From NCBI GenBank assembly GCA_024277875.1, contig JAJRUI010000018.1, positions 1 to 39,010 of the forward strand: a DNA stretch of 39,010 bases, read 5' to 3'. The position numbers and the translations under genes were made by a program. This document shows, in pieces, positions 18,601 through 26,000 of the stretch. Numbering within the stretch: the first letter of the stretch is position 1; the number at the start of each line of letters is the position of its first letter. The notes under the pieces are model-generated. The model had not been told where the DNA came from. It worked only from the letters and a program-made list of their open reading frames with translations, and made no database searches. The DNA is from Deferrisomatales bacterium (GTDB lineage: Bacteria > Desulfobacterota > Deferrisomatia > Deferrisomatales > Deferrisomataceae).

Positions 18601-21038
18601 TGTACGTTGGACAGGACGCGTCCGGCGGGGGCGGCTACTACCAGACCGGTTCCGGCGACACCGCGTCTCTCCCGACGCGGCCGTTCCTCCTCACGGACGA
18701 CCTGGGCAACTACTTCCAGAACGTGTCCCACAACGGGATCCGGGTGCTCGCTCCCGAACTGGACTTCGACCAGCTCAAACGGTTCGCCCTGGCCACGGGC
18801 TCGTACTGGTACACCCTGACCAGCAACTCGCTGGGCTGCACCGACGGCAACCAGGTGTTCAACCCGGCCGGGGCGGGCACGACCCGGTGCCTGGCCGACG
18901 TGATCCAGGATCCGGCCCTGTCCCTGGTGTTCGTGGACACGTTCGGGCCGCCCCAGCCGTCGTCCACCGGGGCGAGCATCGATGCGGCGTCCACCGGAAC
19001 GTTGCCCTCGTTCACCGTCGGCGACGTGTTCACCGGCGCCGACCCGAAGATCATCTACATCGCCGGATCGGTACGGTTCACGACTGCAGCGGGGTCGGGC
19101 ACCTCGATCCCGGTGGACACGCCGCCCGAGTACGACGAGCACTACCTGGACAACCCCCTGGGGACGGGGCCGGTGTGGTCCCCGTCCGAGTCTGACCTGC
19201 CCGTGGACTTCGACGAGACCCAGAGCACCCAGAGCCTGTCCCTTCCGGTCAACCTGCGGGCCGGGATCTACCTGGAGGGAGAGGCCGTGTTCAACGGCAG
19301 CCCCGTGATCTACGGCGCCCTGATGGCCGAGCGGGGGATCACCTACACCAGCGGATCCCCCCAGGTCTGGTACGACTACCGCCTGCGGGGAGACGGCATC
19401 TCCCCGTGCACGATCTGCACGACCCGGCCGCTGCTCACCTGCAGCCTCGGGGTGACCCCCGGCTCGGTGAGCGTGGAGCAGAACCTCACCACCGGTGTCA
19501 CAGTTACCGGGCTGACCGGCGGCCTGGTGGCGTCCTCCGCCGATCCGGCCGTGGCCACCTTCAACACGGTGACCACCGAGGTCCTCGGGGTGGGCGTGGG
19601 CACCACCACGATCTCCCTGAGCGACACCCTCCAGCCCCTGTGCCCGGTGGGTCTCGGGGTCAGCGTCACCCCGTGCGTCCTGAGCCCGTCGGTGAGCCCG
19701 GGAACCAGCCTGAACCTGGGGGAGACGGCCACGGTCGTGGTGAGCCAGCCGGTCACCTGGTCGGTGCTCGGTTCGAGCGCGATCTCCCTGACCAACCAGC
19801 AGGCCCAGTCCACGGACGTGGTGGCCGGCCAGGTGGGAACGGCCACCCTGCGGGCCACCGGCGGGGGGCTCGGCTGCTCGGACGACGTGTCGTTCACCGT
19901 CAACTGCGCCCTGGCGGTCAGCCCGACCGCGACCACGCTGCAGGTGGGTGGCAGCCCGGTCACCGTGACCGTGTCGGGCGCGTCCGGGGCGTTGTCCACG
20001 TCCGACTGGACCGTGCCGTCCGAGGTGCAGGTGACGGCGGTGTCGTCGGACACGTTCGAACTGACCGGCCTGGCGGCCACCACCGGGTCGGTCCCGGTGA
20101 CCGTGGCCGACCCGATGGACCCGACGTGCACGGCCACGGTGGACGTGACCGTGGTGGACCCACCGTGCAGCCTGAGCGTGTCGAGTTCCGACACGACCAT
20201 CGGCGTGGGCGGCGCGGCCGCCACGGTGACCGCGTCCGGGGCCAACGGCACGGTCACCTGGTCGTGGTCCTCGCCGGACGGGGCCACGGCCACGCTCTCG
20301 GACACGACCGGGACCACCACCGACGTGACCGGCACCGCGGCCGGGACGGTCACGATCACGGCCGAAGACTCCCTGCCGAGCGGGTGCACCGCGACCGTGG
20401 ACATCACGGTGGAACCGCCGTGCACCCTGTCCGTGTCCTCCACCGCCACCGATGTGGACGTGGGCGGCTCGCCGGCCACCCTGACCGCGTCCGGGGCCAA
20501 CGGCACGGTCACCTGGACCCAGTCGTCCTCGGACGGCGGCCTGGTCTCCCTGTCGGCGAGCACAGGCACCAGCGTGGACGCCACCGGCGACACCCAGGGC
20601 ACGGTGACGATCACGGCCGCGGACAGCGCCACCACCGGCTGCACGGCCGACACTGTCCTCACCGTGAACCCGCCCGCGTGCCTGGACCTCACGATCCTGT
20701 ACCCGGCCGATGGGGAGACCTACGGAGCTGCCGTCGGCCGGCCCACCATGGTGTGGGAGGGGTACCCGGACGACCTGAACGGCTCGAACATCCGGGACCA
20801 GATCGATCACCTGGAGTTCCGGGCGTACAACGCGTCGGGTACCGTGATCCACTACCAGCGGGAGAGCATTTACGGGTACTGCGGGTTCGGCAGCAACAAC
20901 TGCCCGGCCAACCCGGGGGACATCACCGGCTGGGCAGACGGGACCTATACCCTGGAGGTGATCGCGTTCACCCGGTCCAGCCACCCGTGCGGGGTCACGT
21001 CCACCACCCGGACGGTCCAGATCACCATCAACAACTGA
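15639..21038 (+). CDS. pilW: Giant PilW minor pilin fused to Ig-like adhesin domains (cluster I)
   Basis: 1,799 residues. The type IV prepilin start MRRDDAQRMDG|FTLVELLVALAVGM is followed by a PilW region (about 11-300; YQFFIAQRQTYGVQDQVNRLQQDARVAEQLV). An invasin-like Ig domain follows at about 307-410, then a long Cys-containing beta region to about 930. A module at about 932-1257 is shared with the PilW of cluster II (FLDVYVG..., DFDQLKRFALATGSYWYT, IIYIAGSVRF, YGALMAERGI). About five Ig-like repeats follow at about 1267-1684, and a separate C-terminal domain. Ordinary PilW is about 300-400 residues, so this is a pilin-adhesin fusion. It would sit at the pilus tip in place of PilY1, which is absent here (inference). 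Of two ATGs, 15639 is 6 nt after GGAGG whereas 15633 touches it, so I chose 15639. Confidence 0.85.
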   Translation: MRRDDAQRMDGFTLVELLVALAVGMILLAGVYQFFIAQRQTYGVQDQVNRLQQDARVAEQLVTKALQQTGAFSPTTGSTVSLRGQVVLAASDHYLVVQADDPYRSDDKGIITADEVIAFAVSKPGATATERIGDDPGVTAKTSRTVRVFFDQDTPPDGVDADESVDWEIPLALRGPPYTLYRITPDTSGTATALNLEEIAGQVDNLVFKYYDQNGDEIVPLHPTTGAALPTYYPLGAAERARIRAVEIQITLRTRQPDRRYQATFSPEDNTVATYDASGDPRTGVSFTNDGYRRRTFRTRISPRNLSANSCGRITLVANPAQPRCPASATVTAAVIDQFGDPVAGQDLVFQLDPSSGASFATLPTVTTTSTATTDANGEASITLNYQDLARSIAVSATTEVDCRPTGPERFTLQNAVSVGFVAGDADRLEVTHPTGPVDTYADSACTGSSANSFTFQAVGYDVCGNEASPDTALTFGFSPSVGSVSPASMTQADETFTLTLPDPGTGAFASLTAEVSVDGGSTWTPSTIAVTGSGTTTFSPAYTSPLFGVTLRPWPPAAIYPNSPATWLAPFVPTAPATAFQDCTDLTLTSDPFQLVDCHDNPITDALGAPYALEPVVTGEGAATISGPSGTDYTLEYTLDGCTIPPGSAITDTVSVELRESGTVVDSAGPQSVPVDGCATCAVEVVQNPTMCEQRGTVSIGGCTLAGKTLDIEVTTTTGTAVGSFSPPGTAVVQLISYTFGTSPVLLDVYVTDAQPGDELTVTAYYPNKASAQWSCGQQLTVSTACESVALYSDSSFNTPSQVETGRVTCITSVSELFVEVKDCQSGTLGSSINTLNEVRIDLEADGVVYDREYVDLDPYAADPQYLRSRVTSPLPVLVDDGSNASYDGVLRYPKGANLRLIATYTDPVDGETCVEVVDGLTAPVETCFFNAISSYNGLDLPGALEVRWGDVAVEGVVDLGAATAPSMAKRSTASLSGTTEDRFLDVYVGQDASGGGGYYQTGSGDTASLPTRPFLLTDDLGNYFQNVSHNGIRVLAPELDFDQLKRFALATGSYWYTLTSNSLGCTDGNQVFNPAGAGTTRCLADVIQDPALSLVFVDTFGPPQPSSTGASIDAASTGTLPSFTVGDVFTGADPKIIYIAGSVRFTTAAGSGTSIPVDTPPEYDEHYLDNPLGTGPVWSPSESDLPVDFDETQSTQSLSLPVNLRAGIYLEGEAVFNGSPVIYGALMAERGITYTSGSPQVWYDYRLRGDGISPCTICTTRPLLTCSLGVTPGSVSVEQNLTTGVTVTGLTGGLVASSADPAVATFNTVTTEVLGVGVGTTTISLSDTLQPLCPVGLGVSVTPCVLSPSVSPGTSLNLGETATVVVSQPVTWSVLGSSAISLTNQQAQSTDVVAGQVGTATLRATGGGLGCSDDVSFTVNCALAVSPTATTLQVGGSPVTVTVSGASGALSTSDWTVPSEVQVTAVSSDTFELTGLAATTGSVPVTVADPMDPTCTATVDVTVVDPPCSLSVSSSDTTIGVGGAAATVTASGANGTVTWSWSSPDGATATLSDTTGTTTDVTGTAAGTVTITAEDSLPSGCTATVDITVEPPCTLSVSSTATDVDVGGSPATLTASGANGTVTWTQSSSDGGLVSLSASTGTSVDATGDTQGTVTITAADSATTGCTADTVLTVNPPACLDLTILYPADGETYGAAVGRPTMVWEGYPDDLNGSNIRDQIDHLEFRAYNASGTVIHYQRESIYGYCGFGSNNCPANPGDITGWADGTYTLEVIAFTRSSHPCGVTSTTRTVQITINN
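20227..20261 (+). repeat. 35-bp exact repeat in Ig domains of pilW I, first copy
   Basis: Identical over 35 bp to 20482-20516, exactly 255 bp (85 codons) downstream. It encodes TASGANGTVTW in successive Ig-like repeats. This fits recent duplication or gene conversion of an 85-residue unit. Confidence 0.85.
20482..20516 (+). repeat. 35-bp exact repeat in Ig domains of pilW I, second copy
   Basis: Second copy of the repeat at 20227-20261, in the last Ig-like repeat before the C-terminal domain. Confidence 0.85.
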
Positions 21039-21064
21039 CCCGGGGGGCACCCCTGCTCGTTCCG

Positions 21065-21097
21065 GCCCCGGCGCACCGCGCCGGGGCTCTTTTTTTT
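21065..21097 (+). terminator. Rho-independent terminator after pilin cluster I
   Basis: GCCCCGGCGC (21065-21074) pairs perfectly with GCGCCGGGGC (21078-21087), loop ACC, followed by TC and eight T. It lies 26 nt after the pilW stop, so it ends cluster I and separates it from cluster II. Confidence 0.9.
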
Positions 21098-21126
21098 CGC
21101 GCCTCCGGGCGGCCCGGTCGCCCGAC

Positions 21127-21154
21127 TTGTCCACGCCGGGGTTTCTGGTAGACT
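21127..21154 (+). promoter_or_regulatory. Promoter of pilin cluster II
   Basis: TTGTCC (21127-21132) and TAGACT (21149-21154) with a 16-nt spacer lie between the terminator of cluster I and the first gene of cluster II, about 45 nt before its GTG start. This fits a sigma-70-type promoter. The position makes it likely although neither box is perfect. Confidence 0.55.
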
Positions 21155-21198
21155 CTAAGGTCCTTGTTGCTCCGAAACCTCTCCCAGGGACCGAGCCG

Positions 21199-22122
21199 GT
21201 GCACCGAAACGGTTTCGCCCTCGCCGCCGCCATGATGGTGCTCGCCCTGCTCAGCGTGCTGGGCGCGGCCGCGATCCAGTCCACCACCCTCGAGGTGAAG
21301 ATCTCGGCCCACGACCGGGATGCCCGCACAGCCCTGTACGTGGCCCAGGCCGCCCTGGAAGAGGCCCGGTACTACGCGGCCCGGTCCTGGGGCAAGATCT
21401 CGTCCCCCACCCTGGTCACCCCCGGGACGGCCACGGTGTCTCTGGCCACCCCCCTTCCGCCCGGCCTGACCTGGGGTTCGGGCCTGTACACGGGGTTCGC
21501 CCTGGTGGACCGGCTGGGCACCCGGTACCCGGTGCTGGACAACAGCGGGCCGGCCAGCCCGAGCGTTCTGCTGGACACCACCGGCCGGCCCGAGCCAGAG
21601 GCCGGTCCGTTCGTACTGGTGCGGGAGATCCCCGCCGGGGACGCCGCGTGGGACGGCGCCCGGCTGGTGGTTGCGGACGCGGCGTGGGCCACGGCGTCCG
21701 GGGTGGACAGCTGGGCCGGTTGGACCCTGTGGAACGCCGACGGGGACGCGTTCCGGGTGTCCGCGTCCGCCGTGGACCTGGTGGCGACCCCGGCCGAGGT
21801 GGAACTGTCCGTGTCCACGGACCCCTCCCCCGGCCCGTACACCCTGACGACCAACCCTTGGGTGGCCGCCCTGGCCGGAGGCCTCGCCCTGCCCGGAGAC
21901 GCGGACGCCGACCCGGCGGCCTGGGACCGGACGTTCTCGGACGCAGGGGGCGCGCCCCTGGGCACCGCGTCGGTCACCGCCGTGTCCACGGCTCCGGGCA
22001 CCTACCGGATCACCGCCACCGGGACCACCGGCACCGACTGGGGCCGGGTCGAGATGCAGGTCAAGCGGGCGGGGTGGCGCTCCCAGACCGTGGGGGACTG
22101 GAAAGTTGCGGACGAGATCTGA
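21199..22122 (+). CDS. PilX-like minor pilin (cluster II)
   Basis: 307 residues from GTG 21199, with AGGGA 9 nt upstream. The N-terminus MHRNGFALAAAMMVLALLSVLGAAAIQ is followed by ISAHDRDARTALYVAQAALEEARYYA, the PilX/GspK type of hydrophobic helix plus an AQAALEEA helix. The rest is a beta-rich domain with no known signature and only one tenth of a typical Cys content. It lacks the large C-terminal domain of the cluster I counterpart. Its 3' end overlaps the next gene by 17 nt. First gene of cluster II, directly behind the promoter at 21127. Confidence 0.75.
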   Translation: MHRNGFALAAAMMVLALLSVLGAAAIQSTTLEVKISAHDRDARTALYVAQAALEEARYYAARSWGKISSPTLVTPGTATVSLATPLPPGLTWGSGLYTGFALVDRLGTRYPVLDNSGPASPSVLLDTTGRPEPEAGPFVLVREIPAGDAAWDGARLVVADAAWATASGVDSWAGWTLWNADGDAFRVSASAVDLVATPAEVELSVSTDPSPGPYTLTTNPWVAALAGGLALPGDADADPAAWDRTFSDAGGAPLGTASVTAVSTAPGTYRITATGTTGTDWGRVEMQVKRAGWRSQTVGDWKVADEI

Positions 22123-22639
22123 CCGGACCCCGGGGTTCACCCTGGTGGAACTGATGATCGCGGTGGCCCTGGTCGCCCTGCTGGCGGGCATCGCGGTCCC
22201 GTACCTGCTGGCGAGCCTTCCGGCCCAGCGCGTCTCCGGGGCTGCGCGGCAGCTGGTGGCCGACCTGAGGCTGGCCCGAGGGCTTGCCGTGGAAAAGGGT
22301 CAGCGGGCGTTCGTGGCGTTCGACACCGCGACGAGCGCCTACCGGGTCGTCCTGGACACCGACGGCTCCGGGGACCTGACCGCGGGAGACGAGGAGGTCG
22401 GCCGCGCCGAGATCCCGGCCCTGTACGACAACGTTGCGATCGCGAGCGCCCAGGTGGCCGACCCGGTCACGTTTGCCGGGGACGTGGCCACGTTCAAGCC
22501 CCGGGGCACCTCCAACGGCGGCACGGTGCACCTGCTGCCGGGGGGACACCCGGAAACCGAACGGAAGGTGACCGTGATGAGCACCACGGGCCGGGCCCGC
22601 GCGTACCGGTGGAACCCGTCCACCTCGTCCTGGGAGTAA
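22106..22639 (+). CDS. fimT: Minor pseudopilin FimT/GspH-like (cluster II)
   Basis: 177 residues. The start is a TTG (22106), the only usable start before the pilin signature; it overlaps the 3' end of the preceding gene. The leader MRTRSDRTPG|FTLVELMIAVALVALLAGIAV is a regular type IV prepilin leader of ten residues with Glu at mature position 5. The GspH-type domain follows (AARQLVADLRLARGLAVEKGQRAFVAFD) with a Ca-loop-like acidic stretch DTDGSGDLTAGDEE. It ends RWNPSTSSWE, as in the cluster I paralogue. A role in priming pilus assembly with the other minor pilins is expected from the family. Confidence 0.85.
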   Translation: MRTRSDRTPGFTLVELMIAVALVALLAGIAVPYLLASLPAQRVSGAARQLVADLRLARGLAVEKGQRAFVAFDTATSAYRVVLDTDGSGDLTAGDEEVGRAEIPALYDNVAIASAQVADPVTFAGDVATFKPRGTSNGGTVHLLPGGHPETERKVTVMSTTGRARAYRWNPSTSSWE

Positions 22640-22644
22640 CAACC

Positions 22645-23052
22645 GTGCCGGCCGTCGTACCCCGTCGCACCCGGCCCGGTGCCCCGGGCTACACCCTGGT
22701 GGAGCTGCTGATCGCGGCCGCCGTGTTCGCCGTGGGGCTGGCTGCTCTGATGCCCCTGCTCGTGGCCAACGTCCGGTCCAACGACCTGGCGTCGGTGCGC
22801 ACCCGGGCCGTGGCCCTGGCCCAGGAGAAGGTGGAAGAACTCGGCACGTTGCCATACGACCAGTGGGCGGCCCTGGCAGCCGGCACCGAGACCGTGGACG
22901 GGATCTTCACCCGCCGGTGGGAACCCGTGCCCGTGCCGGTCCTGCCGGGAGACGGCGGCGACCTGGGACGCATCCTGGTCACGGTCTCGTGGAACCAGCC
23001 GGGTCGGGGGAGCGGCTCGGTGTCCCTGGTGACCTCACGGGCGAGGTACTGA
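22645..23052 (+). CDS. pilV: PilV-like minor pilin (cluster II)
   Basis: 135 residues from GTG 22645, with GGGAG 8 nt upstream. The leader MPAVVPRRTRPGAPG|YTLVELLIAAAVFAVGLAAL has 15 residues with Tyr at mature position 1 and Glu at 5. The PilV-like continuation ALAQEKVEELGTLPYDQW matches the LAEEKMEQLRRYG stretch of the cluster I paralogue. It is about half the size of that paralogue and has no palindromic element in its leader, so it shows what the uninterrupted gene should look like. The stop lies 2 nt before the next start. Confidence 0.83.
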   Translation: MPAVVPRRTRPGAPGYTLVELLIAAAVFAVGLAALMPLLVANVRSNDLASVRTRAVALAQEKVEELGTLPYDQWAALAAGTETVDGIFTRRWEPVPVPVLPGDGGDLGRILVTVSWNQPGRGSGSVSLVTSRARY

Positions 23053-23054
23053 TC

Positions 23055-26000
23055 ATGTCCAGAGCACGGAAGCGGTCGCGCGCGTTCACCCTGGTCGAGG
23101 TGCTGGTCACCCTGGCGATCGCCGGGATCTTCCTGGGCCTCCTCTACCAGTTCCTGATCGCCCAGCAGCGCGCGTACAACGTGCAGGACGAACTGGCCGA
23201 CGCCCAGCAGAACGCCCGGGTCGCGGTGGACGAACTGACCCGGGCCCTCACCTCCCTGGGCGCAGGGGCGCGGACGGACGCGGGCCAGCCACGGCTCCTC
23301 GTGGCCCACGAGTACGAGATCGCGTTCGTGGCGGACCGGGATCCGGCGGCCACGGCGCTGCCCCCCGGCGCCACCGTGCCGGGCGCCGACCCGGCCGACC
23401 CGTTCCCGGTGATGCCCCCGGGCACCTACAACACCACCGACCCGGCCGAAACCTACCGGTACCGCCTCGTCCAGAGGACCGGGGAGGCGTTCTACACCCT
23501 GTACCGTGAGGTGAACGGCGGCGCGGACCAGCAGGTCGCGTTCCTGCTGGCCAACCCCACGGCCGGCACCCCCCTGTTCCGGTACGAGGGGGACTTCGAC
23601 GGGGACGGGTCGTACGAGTGGCTTGACCGGGCGGACACCACCACCAGCCCCCGGCTGGCGGGCGGCGAGCCGCTGGACGCCGTGGTGCGCCGGATCGAGG
23701 TGACCGTGGTGGCCGAGACGGCCAGCGCGGATCCGCGCTACCCCCGGTTCGGCGGCCACCGCCGGATCGTGCTGTCCACCGCGATCACCCCCAGGAACCT
23801 GTGGGACTGCCCGATCGTGACCCCGTCCACGACCGCCCTGACCCTGCGAGCGCCCGACCAGCGGGGCCTCACGACCCCCCTGGTGTTCCGGGTGACCCGG
23901 GGCGGCATCCCCGAGCCGGGACGGACGGTCAACCTGTCCGTGGCCGGCCCGGCCGGGCACGGGGCGGACGTGTTCGACCTGGGCGGGGGCCGGAACTGGG
24001 TGGCCGACGCCGACGGCTATGTCACGGCCGTGCTCACCTGGCCTGCCGACTGCACCGGCGTTCCCCTGGGCACCTACACGGTCACCGCCCAGACCGCCGA
24101 GCCGCCGAGCCTGTCGTTCCCGCCCATGGGCGCGTGCGCACCCCACGCCAGCGAAACCGTGGTGGAACTCGTGCCCGGGCTGCCGGACGCAGCCGTGTTC
24201 GGTGCGACCGCAGCACCCCCACCGGAACCGGCGCCCCCGCCGTCCGCGTGGCCGCCGCCGCCCCTGTACGAGGTGGACAGTTGCGGAGAGTCGGTCACGA
24301 TCGGGTACCGGGTCCTGGACGCGTGTCGCAACACCGTGCTGCCGGACGACGCGGCAGCCCACCCCCTGGGCGTGCGGGTGGGCACCACCGAGTTCGGCAC
24401 CCTGGACGTGACCGACCTGGACCAGCCCACCGGTTCGGTAACCTACACGTCCCGGACCCGGGGTGACTACGGCAGCAACTTCTCGGCGCTCCGATCCGCG
24501 GCCGATCCGGACCGGTTCGATACCCGTGTGGAGGCGGTCCCGGCCGGCCAGCAGGCCGACATCCAGGTGTTCCTGCAGCCCGACGCCCTGGTGCCGCCGG
24601 CAGCGTGGACGATCGCGTCCGCACCGTACACCGACTGCCCGGGCGGGGGGCCTGGCCGCCTGCCAGCGGCAGACGTGTTCGGCGTCGCGGACCGGTGCGG
24701 CAACGCCATGCAGTCCCTGGCCCGGCGGGGAACCCCGGTCGAAGCGGTCCTGGAACCCCAGGCGGTGGGCGCCGCCGCACCCCCGGACCAGGGAGCGCTC
24801 TCGTCCCCGAACAACCCGTCCCCGGACCCGCTCCGGGTCCCGGTACTCGAGCACAACGGAACACCGGGCGCGTTCGAACTCCGGTACCAGCCGCCCACGT
24901 GCACCGTGGGCGGGCTGTCGTACGCGCCGACGATCACCCTGACCCCCGGGTGGGGGACGGCGGGTCCCGCTGCGGTCCTGACCCCCACGGTCGAGCCGTG
25001 CGCCACCTGCTCCACCCAGGTGCTCAACGCTGCGGGCGCACCCACCACCTTGCTGGACCAGGTGTGCGACGCAGAGTCCCGGGTGGTGGTGACCCAGTGC
25101 GTGCCCACCGGCACCACGGCCCTGCTCACCATCGTGGGCGTCTCGGGGACCGGGCTGCCCAGCTTCGACCGCAACTTCTCCCAGGCCACCCTCCAGGCCA
25201 CATTCCCCGGCGGCGCTCCAGGCAGTTCCCAGAACCTGTCCGTGCCCCTGTTCATCGGATCGGCCCAGTCCGGGGACGCGTTCCGGATCGAGGTCCAGAT
25301 CCCGGACCCGGCCACGGTGCCCGCGGGCACCGCCGGGGTGACGTGCCAGTCCGACACGATCTCGGTGGACTCCCGGTGTTCCGAGATCCTGATCAGCCCG
25401 GTACCGGACAACCCCGGTGCCGTGCCGACCCACCCCCCTGCCCAGGACACACCCCTGTGCGCGGCCGACGGCAACGAGGTGTACTTTCGGGTGCGGGACT
25501 GTGACCAGAACCGGACGGCGTACGCGTCCGACGACATCAAGAACACGGCCGGCACGGGCCGGGGGCTCCTGGTGGAGGTCCGGGAGGGCAGTCCCAGCGG
25601 GCCGGTCCTGGACCAGGAGAGCCCGAACCTGTACGAGGTCACGATCCACGGCACCCGGTCGGTGGACAGCCCGTACTTCCAGGGCAGCCTGCCCATCACC
25701 ACGGACCTCAACGACGGCGACTTCAGCGGCGCGCTGCGGGTGGGCCGGGACCGGGTGCTGTACCTGACGGCCCGTTACACCGACCCGGACGATCTGTCGG
25801 ACCGGCTGTGCGTGGCCGAGGCGTTGCTGGTGCCGCCGATCCCGGTGTGCCTGCCCGGCCCGGCCCTGTCGTTCGGCGACTGGGACGGCGACCTGGTCGT
25901 CCGGGGCGGAGACGCGGTGGTGGCCGGCAACCTGCTGCTGCCGGCGCCGCCGACGCTGCTGGCCAAGGATTTCGGAGCAGCCCTTCGCGCCACCGGGGCG

